A stretch of 64,000 nucleotides of DNA from Hominisplanchenecus murintestinalis (GTDB lineage Bacteria; Bacillota; Clostridia; Lachnospirales; Lachnospiraceae), in contig SRZB01000010.1 in NCBI GenBank assembly GCA_004793585.1, positions 22,432 through 86,431 of the forward strand, read 5' to 3'. This document shows positions 1 to 7,868 of the stretch, piece after piece (position 1 is the first letter of the stretch; each line of letters starts with the position of its first letter). Under the pieces are notes generated by a model that had not been told where the DNA came from, did no database searches, and was given only the letters and a program-made list of their open reading frames with translations. Both the position numbers and the translations under genes were made by a program.

Positions 1-1367
1 CTGAAATTGCATACCAGACAGGAAAAGGCTATTTTTCCATCCAGACGGTTTCAGACGGCTATGATTATACGATTTATGGCAAAGATTTCCGGGAGATTGA
101 CGGAGGCGTGTATGATAACCCAGATATATCCATCGGTGAAGCGATGGAAGCAATCCTTTCTGATGAAGGAATCTCCATGACGGCATGTAAGGTTATGGAT
201 TATGAGGAATTGCAGGAGAAGGCAGAAGCAGTCGCACAGGAAGATCTGCAGAAGGCACAGGCGAAAGAAACGGAGAAGGGGAAGCTGCCGCTGGTTTCTG
301 ATATGACAGAGCCGGAGCCTGCATTAAACAGTCAGAGCCGGGCAGGGACTGAGGAAACCGTACTCTGTTATGCCCAGGCGCAGATTGATGAAATGGGGCT
401 GTCGGAGGAAGTGGAGCTGCTTGGTGCAAGGGTATATGGGAGCCGAACCAGAGAAGGGCTGTACCATGAAGGCTCGGATATAGATGTTGTGGTGTCTTAC
501 AGCGGCAATCTGAAGGAGGATGCTTTTTTCAGTGCGCTCCATGAGGATGGATTAAAGATAGCAGGAATCCCGGTTGACATCAATCCAATCTCTACGGAAA
601 AGACGGGGACATTGGAGGAATATCTGGAAAATGCGGAGAAATATCTGGATGAAAAGCAAGGCTATATGGAGATTCCTGAAAGTAATGGGCGGGCAGACCG
701 GAAACAGTCTATAACATTTTATGTGGCAGAGTGTTCAGAATTTCATATATTGGGGGAATTTCATGAGCGTCTGGAGACATTGCAGGAAGCAATGGAATTA
801 TATGAAAAAATCCCTGCGGACAGGCTAAATGGCATAAAAAGTATTGGTATTCAATTAGAAGATGACAGCATTTATGATGGTACGACTTATGACCTTATGG
901 TAGCGGGTGAAATTCAGACAGAGTTTATCAATGAAATTCCTCATTACAGAGAAAGCCCGCTGGTGCAGAAAGCGATTGCGGATATGGAAGCAATGCTTTT
1001 GGAACAAAGGACGGGGCAGGAAGTATCAGCTCCGGAAGAGAAAGCAGCGCTTCCGCAACAGACAATGCCAGAGGTAAAGGAAGGAAAAGCTGTTCAGATG
1101 GAAGAAAACAGGAATCCAGCCACAGAGGTACGGAAATCTGTTGGAGATACAGAGGTATCGGAAAAGCAGCCTGCAGAACTGAAAAAAGCGGCTGAAAATG
1201 CCCCCAGAACAGACAGAGCCATATCCGGCGGCAGCAAGAAGCAGTCTGTCTTAAATGCCCTCCGGGAACGGCAGGCAAGAATGAAAGCGCAGGAGAAGGA
1301 AAAACCGGGACAGGAAAAACAGGGGCAGAAGGCACAGGCAAAGAAGAAAGGAGAACCGGAATTATGA
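1..1367 (+). CDS. Polyvalent ICE protein with nucleotidyltransferase domain (5' part outside window)
   Basis: The reading frame is open from the left edge, so the GTG at 108 is internal and the true start lies upstream. Codons 3-107 read as a continuous protein that runs smoothly into the rest. The middle carries a minimal nucleotidyltransferase signature (GSRTREG, then SDIDVVV about ten residues later), the GS-x-DxD pattern of MNT/Pol-beta-like enzymes. After it comes a conserved domain beginning ITFYVAECSEF and ending ESPLVQKAIADMEAML, which I associate with the 'large polyvalent protein-associated' domains of Firmicutes conjugative elements. The C-terminus is a Lys/Gln/Glu-rich low-complexity tail. 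The stop overlaps the next start (ATGATG), so the genes are translationally coupled. The role in the element (anti-restriction, toxin neutralisation or recipient modification) is inference. Confidence 0.75.
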   Translation, partial: EIAYQTGKGYFSIQTVSDGYDYTIYGKDFREIDGGVYDNPDISIGEAMEAILSDEGISMTACKVMDYEELQEKAEAVAQEDLQKAQAKETEKGKLPLVSDMTEPEPALNSQSRAGTEETVLCYAQAQIDEMGLSEEVELLGARVYGSRTREGLYHEGSDIDVVVSYSGNLKEDAFFSALHEDGLKIAGIPVDINPISTEKTGTLEEYLENAEKYLDEKQGYMEIPESNGRADRKQSITFYVAECSEFHILGEFHERLETLQEAMELYEKIPADRLNGIKSIGIQLEDDSIYDGTTYDLMVAGEIQTEFINEIPHYRESPLVQKAIADMEAMLLEQRTGQEVSAPEEKAALPQQTMPEVKEGKAVQMEENRNPATEVRKSVGDTEVSEKQPAELKKAAENAPRTDRAISGGSKKQSVLNALRERQARMKAQEKEKPGQEKQGQKAQAKKKGEPEL

Positions 1368-1594
1368 TGGTGAGGTTTGAGGAAAATGAATATTTCCTGA
1401 TGGCAATGTTCCAGAAGGAAAGCAGGCAGGCAACCATAGAGGAAATATATAATGTGATCCCCTACATAGGCAGGGATGAAGAAATGCTTGCACTTATTAA
1501 CAGCACACTGGAAAAGCTGTGGTTCCTTACGGATGAAGCATTTTTAAACATGGATTTGGAACCGTACAAAGAGGAACCGGTGGAGGACGAATGA
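1364..1594 (+). CDS. Transposon-transfer assisting family (TTAF-like) protein
   Basis: This is a 76-residue acidic protein between two overlapping genes, with a 4-bp overlap on each side. Its size, position and pattern (short N-terminal strand, ENEYFLMAMF, then two helices ending EKLWFLTDEAF) match the small 'transposon-transfer assisting' proteins that sit next to YodL proteins in Clostridia conjugative transposons. Family knowledge supports a link to element transfer, but no enzymatic motif is visible and the mechanism is unknown to me. The tight overlaps mean it is made in step with its neighbours. Confidence 0.65.
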   Translation: MMVRFEENEYFLMAMFQKESRQATIEEIYNVIPYIGRDEEMLALINSTLEKLWFLTDEAFLNMDLEPYKEEPVEDE

Positions 1595-2487
1595 TGGATG
1601 TGAACCAATTTGCTGTTTACCAGCTTAAAAATATCCCGGAAAACAGGCAGATACGGTTCCGGCCTTACCGTGCGCTGCAGGAGAAGGGAATCCAGATACA
1701 GTATGAGGATTATGAGCAGGTGTATTTGGCACGGATGCAGCCGGAGGACGAGCCAGGAGAAATTCGCAAGCGTTTCAATGAGAAGCTGCCAAGGACATTC
1801 CACGGGCATTCGATCAGCGTCAGCGATGTGCTTGTGCTGAATAAGGGCGGTGTCGTGACTTCTTACTATGTTGAAAAAGATGGGTTTACTGTCATAGCTG
1901 GGTTTATCCGGATAAGTTCGTCCGGCACACTTGTGTCTCTTGATACAACAGATTTCCACATCAAGGGGAAGGAGGGGAAATGGCTTGCCTTTGACAGTAT
2001 TATCATAGAAGGCAGGCAGTTCTTTCTGATGGAGCATGAAACTTATGGGAAGGAAGTGGCATGGGTTGTGCTGGATGAAGAAGGGAAGCTGGTTGTAGAC
2101 CATGCATATCATGGATTTGACCAGTCGGTGCAGCAGCAGATCAAGGATTACCTTAATCCGCCACAGCTTACCGCAGAGCCGCAAAATCAGGAAATATCCG
2201 GTGGGCATATCCAGATGCAGTCCAGCAATGCTATGGATAAGCCGCCTCTTGAAAACTGGCAGAAATATATGGAGAATGGGGAGTATCTTCGAAGTTCCGA
2301 GATAGATGAAGAACAGAATTACAACATGATCGACGGCAGGCGGAATAATATGTCCCCAAAAGGGAAAAATGGCAGGGTATCCGTCCTGGCAAAGCTGCGC
2401 CGCAAACAGGCAGAGATTGCAAAGCGGAGTGTAAAACCGGCACAGCAGATGGAAATGGCAGAGGATATGGAGCGCAGACGGAAGTAA
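1591..2487 (+). CDS. YodL domain-containing ICE protein
   Basis: 298 residues. Residues about 5-105 match the YodL-like domain: FAVYQLKN near the start, FRPYRALQEKG, a YEQVYLARM block, and HGHSISVSDVLVLNKGG followed by a YYVEKDGF strand. The remainder is less conserved and ends in a basic helix (NGRVSVLAKLRRKQAEIAKR) that also resembles the tail of the upstream polyvalent protein (SVLNALRERQARMKAQ). YodL proteins are common in Firmicutes integrative elements, usually beside TTAF and relaxase genes as here. Their function is not established. The start overlaps the TTAF stop by 4 bp, and a terminator follows directly. Confidence 0.8.
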   Translation: MMDVNQFAVYQLKNIPENRQIRFRPYRALQEKGIQIQYEDYEQVYLARMQPEDEPGEIRKRFNEKLPRTFHGHSISVSDVLVLNKGGVVTSYYVEKDGFTVIAGFIRISSSGTLVSLDTTDFHIKGKEGKWLAFDSIIIEGRQFFLMEHETYGKEVAWVVLDEEGKLVVDHAYHGFDQSVQQQIKDYLNPPQLTAEPQNQEISGGHIQMQSSNAMDKPPLENWQKYMENGEYLRSSEIDEEQNYNMIDGRRNNMSPKGKNGRVSVLAKLRRKQAEIAKRSVKPAQQMEMAEDMERRRK

Positions 2488-2492
2488 GAAAA

Positions 2493-2534
2493 GGAGAAGT
2501 GTCTGGCGAATGCTGCCGGATGCTTCTCCCTTTT
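2493..2534 (+). terminator. Rho-independent terminator after the YodL gene
   Basis: GGAGAAG (2493-2499) pairs with CTTCTCC (2523-2529) and is followed by a T run. It closes the operon that enters from the left edge. Confidence 0.65.
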
Positions 2535-2634
2535 TATGTCTTGAACAATCGGGAGTTTCTCTGTATAATAAAACTATAAGGCAGGGCATAGCCGATTTGC
2601 CGGACTGATTGGCAAAATCTGGAACCGAGGTGAT

Positions 2635-3537
2635 ATGATGCAGGGTGAAACATTACAGGAAGAACCAAAAGAGAAAACAGCGGAGAAAAAGAATGCGTTT
2701 GCAAAATATACGGCGAAAGACAGTGTTTTTTCAACGCTCTTTCAGGATAAGAAATATCTGATACAGTTATACCGTGCGCTCCATCCGGAGGATACGGAGA
2801 CGACGGAAGATGCGCTTATGGATATTACCATAAGGAACGTCCTCACGAATGGAATTTATAACGATCTAGCTTTCAGGGTTGGGGATAAAGTCATGTTTCT
2901 GGTCGAGCATCAATCTTCATGGACGATGAATATTATTATACGTGTGCTGATGTATTTAGTGCAGATTTACCATGACTATTTTGAGGAACAGGATGCAGAT
3001 TTATATGGGAGCAAGAAGGTTCATGTTCCAGAACCAGAATTATACATGATTTTTACAGGAGAGCGTGCCAGCAGACCGGAAACAATCTCACTTTCCAAAG
3101 AATTTTTCGGCGGGAAAGAATGTGCTATTGAAGTAAAGGTTAAAGTGCTTTACGGAGATAAAGGGAATGACATTATCAGCCAGTATGTTGCGTTTACAAA
3201 AGTATATAATGAACAGGTGAAACAGTATGGAAGGAGCCGGGAGGCTGTCACGGAAACCATCCGTATCTGTAAAGACAGGGATGTGCTTCGGAAGTTTTTG
3301 GCAGGCAGAGAAAAGGAGGTTATATCTATTATGATGGCTTTGTTTGATGAAGAGAAGATCATGCGTACCCATATAGCAAGTGAAAGACGTGAGGCTGCAA
3401 AGGAGGCAGTAAGGGGTGGAGTAGAAAATATGTTAAAGTTGGGGAAAATGTCGGCAGAAGAAATTGCAGGCTGTTTTCCTGAATTGTCTGTGGAAGACAT
3501 TCGAGAAATTGAAAAAGGGCTGCTCCAAACGATATAA
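2635..3537 (+). CDS. Rpn-family recombination-promoting nuclease/putative transposase (PD-(D/E)XK)
   Basis: 300 residues. The N-terminal half has the Rpn/PDDEXK layout: an FSTLFQDKKYLIQLYRALHP helix, YNDLAFRVGDKVMFLVEHQSS with the acidic residue and the E-H-Q element of the active site, then WTMNIIIRVLMYLVQIYHDYF. The C-terminus is a regulatory-type helical tail (KLGKMSAEEIAGCFPELSVEDI) seen in many Lachnospiraceae copies. Family members are PD-(D/E)XK nucleases that promote RecA-independent recombination in vivo; some are now linked to defence. It stands alone between two hairpins, so it is likely a separate transcription unit carried by the element. Confidence 0.8.
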   Translation: MMQGETLQEEPKEKTAEKKNAFAKYTAKDSVFSTLFQDKKYLIQLYRALHPEDTETTEDALMDITIRNVLTNGIYNDLAFRVGDKVMFLVEHQSSWTMNIIIRVLMYLVQIYHDYFEEQDADLYGSKKVHVPEPELYMIFTGERASRPETISLSKEFFGGKECAIEVKVKVLYGDKGNDIISQYVAFTKVYNEQVKQYGRSREAVTETIRICKDRDVLRKFLAGREKEVISIMMALFDEEKIMRTHIASERREAAKEAVRGGVENMLKLGKMSAEEIAGCFPELSVEDIREIEKGLLQTI

Positions 3538-3579
3538 TACTTGGTGGCAGGCAGATACAAAAAGAAAAGTATATAGAAT

Positions 3580-3607
3580 CCCCGGCTGCAAATGAATACA
3601 GCCGGGG
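3580..3607 (+). terminator. Perfect 9-bp hairpin after the Rpn gene
   Basis: CCCCGGCTG (3580-3588) pairs with CAGCCGGGG (3599-3607) across a 10-nt loop. The following T run is weak (TTATT), so it may be a terminator or a stem in the leader of the next gene. Confidence 0.5.
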
Positions 3608-3627
3608 TTATTCACATGGAGGATAAA

Positions 3628-4122
3628 GTGAAGGAATCAGAACTGATAGGGAAAGTACATTCTGCTGTCTACCACCAGTGCCAGCAAAGGGGATATGCCG
3701 CCCCTGCTGATGTGCTGGTTGATATAGGTGTCCTGCCTAAGCAGAAGTATGAGGACTGGAGATTCGGGAAAGTACGGTATCTGGAAGCGGTGTGTACGTG
3801 TAATTTAAAGAAGCTCTCCTTTATTATGAAACAGATCCGGTCCTATGCAAAGAAAACGAACCTGAAACCGTCTTTCTGTTATTACAAGCGGTGGGGTGTG
3901 AAGAAAAGGCATGGACATAAGCCGGTAATCCCCCTGCGGTTCAGCAAAAGCGGAAATCCGGAGATTGAAAAAGCATATGCGACACACTATGTGGATTTAG
4001 GACGGACAGAGCAGTTGAAGAAAGAAAAGATGGAGAAAGCGGCAGCTGCAAACCAGGCTGAAATATCGGATAAGACACAAGATATGCCAGTAAATATTTC
4101 TGACAGCAGAAGCGGAGCGTAA
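3628..4122 (+). CDS. Hypothetical ICE protein, basic
   Basis: I choose the GTG at 3628 because GGAGG (3618-3622) lies 5 nt upstream; an in-frame ATG at 3616 has no good ribosome site and an ATG at 3592 lies inside the preceding hairpin. The product is about 164 residues: a helical N-terminus (ESELIGKVHSAVYHQCQQRG), a VGVLPKQKYEDWRFGKV segment, a lysine-rich middle and a charged tail rich in Lys/Glu/Ala. I recognise the pattern as a recurrent uncharacterised cargo gene near relaxases in Firmicutes elements, but cannot assign a function. It is probably co-transcribed with the next gene, 14 bp away. Confidence 0.6.
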   Translation: MKESELIGKVHSAVYHQCQQRGYAAPADVLVDIGVLPKQKYEDWRFGKVRYLEAVCTCNLKKLSFIMKQIRSYAKKTNLKPSFCYYKRWGVKKRHGHKPVIPLRFSKSGNPEIEKAYATHYVDLGRTEQLKKEKMEKAAAANQAEISDKTQDMPVNISDSRSGA

Positions 4123-4136
4123 AATGGGGAGAAGGA

Positions 4137-4769
4137 ATGGAAAAAGAATCTGAAAAAAAGTATGAAACCATGAAGAAAATCATGGACGCATTAGAGGATA
4201 TTCTATGCTCTTATCAGGGCAGGGGACATCAATCAGTATATGTTGACCTGGATTCCCTTGCGCTTTTCACAAGCCTGATTGCATACGGGCAGATACAGGT
4301 AGAAAATTACAGGTATGACTATGACGATAATATCCGGAAGGATGAAGAAGCTGAACGGATTTACAGGGAGCTTGCCCCACAGACAAGATGGCGTGTGGGG
4401 CAAGGAACCCAGATAGAACCGATACGGATGAATGCTTTGAAGCAGCTTGCGGCTCAAGGTATGCCGACGTACCAGGGACAGGTTTATTATGTAGATACAG
4501 GCTCCATCCTGGTATGCGGGGAAATCCTGCCCTATGAGATTTTCCAGTTGTTCACGGATATGCCGGAAGTGAAGAAATTATATGTTTTCCCCTACCCGTT
4601 CCAAGCGGAATGGGAGAAGCCGCTCTATTTTTCCTTTGAACCAACAGAAGCGGCACGGGAGGAAATGCAGAAATATGTGGAGAGAAAACTGGATGAAATG
4701 TGTCGTATCATGAGAGAGAAAAGCGAAGGCATTAGCGGAATAATCCCTAAAGTGGAAGATATTTTTTAA
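4137..4769 (+). CDS. Hypothetical ICE protein
   Basis: 210 residues, acidic, no signal peptide or membrane segment. It starts with a Lys/Glu-rich helix and a segment VYVDLDSLALFTSLIAYGQI, then has a globular centre (TPYQGQVYYVDTGSILVC-like region with YVDTGS) and a C-terminal helix EEMQKYVERKLDEM. I do not recognise the family. It ends just before a hairpin shared with the convergent relaxase operon, so it is the last gene of the rightward unit. Confidence 0.6.
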   Translation: MEKESEKKYETMKKIMDALEDILCSYQGRGHQSVYVDLDSLALFTSLIAYGQIQVENYRYDYDDNIRKDEEAERIYRELAPQTRWRVGQGTQIEPIRMNALKQLAAQGMPTYQGQVYYVDTGSILVCGEILPYEIFQLFTDMPEVKKLYVFPYPFQAEWEKPLYFSFEPTEAAREEMQKYVERKLDEMCRIMREKSEGISGIIPKVEDIF

Positions 4770-4794
4770 ACATATTTGTTTCATTGGAATCATA

Positions 4795-4837
4795 ACAGCC
4801 GCAAAGATTTGATAAAGGAATCATGCGGCTGTTTTTC
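4795..4837. terminator. Bidirectional terminator between convergent units
   Basis: ACAGCCGCA (4795-4803) pairs perfectly with TGCGGCTGT (4824-4832), with a T run on the right. It separates the rightward ICE operon from the leftward relaxase operon. Confidence 0.65.
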
Positions 4838-4848
4838 TGCCAGTAAGA

Positions 4849-6501
4849 TTAAGAAATATCGGTGCTTTTCTGTTTTTCCGGCTGTCGGGTGTGCGTCTGT
4901 CCTAAAATCTTATCGACATTGAAGCAGACGGTATTTAATTCTTTTTGGTAATCCCGGAAGTAATGGTAAGTTTTCTGTGCCTCTTTTTTCTGTTGGAGCA
5001 GCTTTTCCTTTTCTGCTTTCAATAACTTCATGGAGGGGAGCTTCCCATTTTCGGACTGCTCTTTCAGAAATTTCCGTGCGGCTTCATAGAGTGCGATTTC
5101 CATCGGATGCTCCTGCCGGAACTGCCCTTTATTCTTTGCTTTCACAAACTTTTGGTAGACAGATTTATTGGCAAGATACTGACCTGTATAGTGGATCTGC
5201 TCATTTACCTTCCGGAGATTATCTTCTACAGACTTCAATTCTTTTCTGGAAATGGAAGCATGGCTCTTAATCTCTGAAAAAGAATCTTCCAGGGAATCCC
5301 TTGTATTATATCCATGCTCTTGTATATAAGCAACTGTTTTAGCCATTTCTTTCAGGTTGGAAAGTTTTACTTTGTTAGCGTAAGCGGCATTCTGCTGTGC
5401 CTTTACGCAAGCTTGCAGATCGACCACCAGACGCAGATCTGATTTGATAAACAGGACTGATACAGTTTCCTCTTGCAGTAGATTGGATGGGCTGGTTGCA
5501 GATTTCTTCGATTCCATATTATATTTCCCCATATCAACTGTTTGCTTTTTGTTTTCCTTATGCTCTGCATTTTCCTTAAACAGCTCCAGAAGATAATCTT
5601 CTACATAATGTGTGCCGAGCATCCTTCCGGTGATATATTTGTTTCGTTCCGGGTGGAGGTAGCTGAACCTGCCCCGGCTGACCTTCAATTTGACATTGTA
5701 TTTTTCCAAAAGCAAGTTCTGAAAATCTTCCTGGCTGCAGGAAACGGCTGCGGCATCTTCGATTGCAGACCGTAGAAATTCTTTCTGTGTCTGAAATTCT
5801 GTTTTACGTGGTGTCAGCCCGTCTGCACGGAGCTGTCTGTTACGTTCATCCAATTTCTTCTGCCCTCTGCGCTTCGCATGGTATTCCCGGTCTGTGATTT
5901 TCTTTTCTGCAGGAGCAAGGAGGTCTACCTGGTGCAGATGCTCCCGGCGGCATATATCCATAAGTGACTGCTTTAAGTGAATCAGATAATCTTTAGATAC
6001 ATGATGCTTATACCCGGCACGGGAATCGCAGGCCCGTTCCATAAAGTCCTGACGTTCCACATCATATTTCCGTAAGCTGTTGATTACGATATGCACATGG
6101 ATGTTGCCGCTTTCATTATGCCCATCCATGTGGGTACAGACAAGAGCCTGATGGCCGGGAAAGTTTTTCTTTGCATATTCCATTCCAATCTGCTGTGCCC
6201 ATTCCCCGGTCAATCCATTTTCTATTGCGTCCTTTGGATCGAAGCTGATGATGTAATGGTGGGATTTGATTTCATCATAGGATTCATTTTTGTGGTATAG
6301 GGCATTTAGTTCCCTGCACTCCATGTCGAACGTGAACGGATCACAGTTTATGCCGTCCATGATATATTCCTTTCGTGGGATCAATTCACCATTTTCATCA
6401 AGTATCGGTTTGTTCGTACTTTCATCATACTGGAATAAGAGATACCGTTGTGCTTCCCCATAGTCGGCATTTTTACTTGCTATATGTTTCAGTATTGCCA
6501 T
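4849..6501 (-). CDS. MOBP-like relaxase/mobilization nuclease
   Basis: 550 residues. The N-terminal relaxase domain shows the HUH metal site: H124-x-D-G-H128-N-E-S-G-N-I-H135-V-H137-I-V-I-N. A YLLFQYDEST region near the N-terminus probably supplies the catalytic tyrosine (Y20 or Y25). The protein nicks oriT and stays covalently bound to the DNA strand during conjugative transfer. The C-terminal half is coiled-coil and Lys/Glu-rich, without an obvious helicase or primase domain. A good ribosome site (GGAGGTAG) precedes the start, and the gene overlaps the end of mobC by 29 bp, as expected for a mobC-relaxase operon. Confidence 0.88.
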   Translation of the reverse strand: MAILKHIASKNADYGEAQRYLLFQYDESTNKPILDENGELIPRKEYIMDGINCDPFTFDMECRELNALYHKNESYDEIKSHHYIISFDPKDAIENGLTGEWAQQIGMEYAKKNFPGHQALVCTHMDGHNESGNIHVHIVINSLRKYDVERQDFMERACDSRAGYKHHVSKDYLIHLKQSLMDICRREHLHQVDLLAPAEKKITDREYHAKRRGQKKLDERNRQLRADGLTPRKTEFQTQKEFLRSAIEDAAAVSCSQEDFQNLLLEKYNVKLKVSRGRFSYLHPERNKYITGRMLGTHYVEDYLLELFKENAEHKENKKQTVDMGKYNMESKKSATSPSNLLQEETVSVLFIKSDLRLVVDLQACVKAQQNAAYANKVKLSNLKEMAKTVAYIQEHGYNTRDSLEDSFSEIKSHASISRKELKSVEDNLRKVNEQIHYTGQYLANKSVYQKFVKAKNKGQFRQEHPMEIALYEAARKFLKEQSENGKLPSMKLLKAEKEKLLQQKKEAQKTYHYFRDYQKELNTVCFNVDKILGQTHTRQPEKQKSTDIS

Positions 6502-6889
6502 CCAAACTACCTCCGGCGGCAGAGTGGAAATCTCCCGCCATCTTTAAGACTTCATACTTCATTTCATAAATTCTGGCCACGCTCTGGTCGATTGCCTTAC
6601 GCATTTCTTGTGAGTGGATGCCGCCGCTGTTAAAATGCCTTGCAATTTGGTTTAAGTTGCTCCCGATTTTCCCAAACTCTGCAACCAGCTTTTTCAACTC
6701 CGGCAGGTCTGCAACAATCTCATAATTCGCTGTGACCTTCTGCTTCATAATCTGTTTCCGAACATATTCAGCCGTTGGAAGATGTGTAGCCTTTGCGTTT
6801 TCAGAAACGATTTCATATTCCGTATCAGTAAGGCGGAGCATAATTTGGTGTTTGTGTCGTAGTTCCCTGTCCTTCTTTGGTCTTGCCAT
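6473..6889 (-). CDS. mobC: MobC-like relaxosome accessory protein
   Basis: 138 residues. The first third is a ribbon-helix-helix DNA-binding segment (KHQIMLRLTDTEYEIVSENA) and the middle is the MobC motif GKIGSNLNQIARHFNSGG. Such proteins bind oriT, help melt the nick site and load the relaxase. It is the first gene of the leftward mob operon. The region upstream (6890-7260) contains several dyads, as expected for oriT. Confidence 0.85.
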   Translation of the reverse strand: MARPKKDRELRHKHQIMLRLTDTEYEIVSENAKATHLPTAEYVRKQIMKQKVTANYEIVADLPELKKLVAEFGKIGSNLNQIARHFNSGGIHSQEMRKAIDQSVARIYEMKYEVLKMAGDFHSAAGGSLDGNTETYSK

Positions 6890-7260
6890 TGTATAGTTCC
6901 TTTCTGTTAAAAGTGTAAAAGTGAACTTCCCTTATTATAAGGATAAAAAAGAGTTCTTATAATAAAGCCGATTAGGGAACGTCAATGGGAAACGAAAGAG
7001 AGATTTTTATAGAAATATTTAGGTTTCTCCGTGATTGGGATAATCACGCTGCGACTATTTTCAATAGGAGCCAACCTGCATATTGGGGAAATATGCCAGA
7101 ACCGAGGGTATGGGGAGCGGAATCCTCCATCAAGTTTGTCAGGTAAGCAAAATCCACGAAGTGGGTTTGGAGTTACTCTGGCGAAACTTGCCCTTTATGT
7201 CAGAACTGAAATAAAGGGCAAGTTTCGTTATTCCAAAAAATTTATAGAAATATGATCTAT
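6890..7260. other. Candidate oriT / mob operon control region
   Basis: No convincing gene lies here. Three dyads are visible: TTATTATAAGGA/TTCTTATAATAA (6932-6943 with 6954-6965), CGTGATT/AATCACG (7030-7036 with 7042-7048), and a perfect 17-bp inverted repeat CGAAACTTGCCCTTTAT/ATAAAGGGCAAGTTTCG (7182-7198 with 7211-7227). Placement directly upstream of mobC and the relaxase is the normal position of oriT, and relaxases recognise such stems. The exact nick site is not identified. The longest stem could alternatively be a terminator, but no T run follows it. Confidence 0.5.
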
Positions 7261-7392
7261 TAACGGTTTCTAAGAAAAACTTCTCGAATAATGTTTGGCA
7301 GTTATAAAAAATCAAGCATAGAAATTAAGGATTTAACAAATTTTTTCTATATAACTTTTAAGGAAAAATTATATAAAACGAAAAAAATGTTG

Positions 7393-7449
7393 TTGACAGG
7401 AAAAGACTATTATGATAGTATAAGCAACAGAAGACTACTACAGAAGTCT
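7393..7449 (+). promoter_or_regulatory. Promoter and BlaI-type operator of the regulator/RiPP operon
   Basis: TTGACA (7393-7398), 17-nt spacer, TAGTAT (7416-7421). Ten nucleotides further is the dyad AGACTACTACAGAAGTCT (7432-7449), placed over the expected transcription start. It is nearly the same sequence as the dyad at 17638-17655, at the same distance from a -10 box. The first gene downstream encodes a BlaI-family repressor, so autorepression is the simple reading. Confidence 0.7.
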
Positions 7450-7496
7450 AAACGTTATCTTGCATTATAAAATTAAAAATATACGGAGACAGCAAA

Positions 7497-7868
7497 ATGG
7501 TAAAATTATTTGAGTCTGAAATTAAAATAATGGAAGTTTTGTGGGAAAAAGGAAATTTAAAAGCCACGGACATTGTTCGTGAAATGGTTAAAAGAACAAA
7601 CTGGAATAAAAATACAACATATACTGTTATAAAAAAATGTATTTCTAAAGGTGCAATCAGAAGAGATGAGCCAGGATTTGTATGTGTACCACTTGTTAAA
7701 AAAGCAGAAATACAAGAATATGAAACTAATGAATTGATAGGAAGAATGTTTGGAGGATCAATTTCAAATTTTATTTCAAGTTTTTTTGTACACAGTCATT
7801 TATCTGATAAAGAAATTGAAGAAATTGAAGCAATGATAAAACAGCACAAGTCAGAGGAAACAAAATGA
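7497..7868 (+). CDS. BlaI/MecI-family winged-helix repressor
   Basis: 123 residues. The N-terminal winged helix is typical of the family (SEIKIMEVLWEKGNLKATDI, then a recognition-helix region NWNKNTTYTVIKKCISKGAI), with a C-terminal dimerisation helix. Family members repress by binding a dyad and are cleaved or released when a BlaR-type membrane protease is triggered. The ATGA overlap with the next gene, a BlaR-type protein, is the classical blaI-blaR pairing. Unlike beta-lactamase loci, the operon continues into peptide-maturation genes. A GGAGA site precedes the start. Confidence 0.88.
   Translation: MVKLFESEIKIMEVLWEKGNLKATDIVREMVKRTNWNKNTTYTVIKKCISKGAIRRDEPGFVCVPLVKKAEIQEYETNELIGRMFGGSISNFISSFFVHSHLSDKEIEEIEAMIKQHKSEETK

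Noticed and set aside
1462..2589. 375-codon frame on the minus strand
   Set aside because: It is the antisense shadow of the TTAF and YodL genes; no ribosome site and no recognisable domains.
7182..7227. Ordinary terminator
   Set aside because: The 17-bp stem is strong, but no T run follows on either side and its position upstream of mobC favours oriT; kept as part of the oriT candidate.
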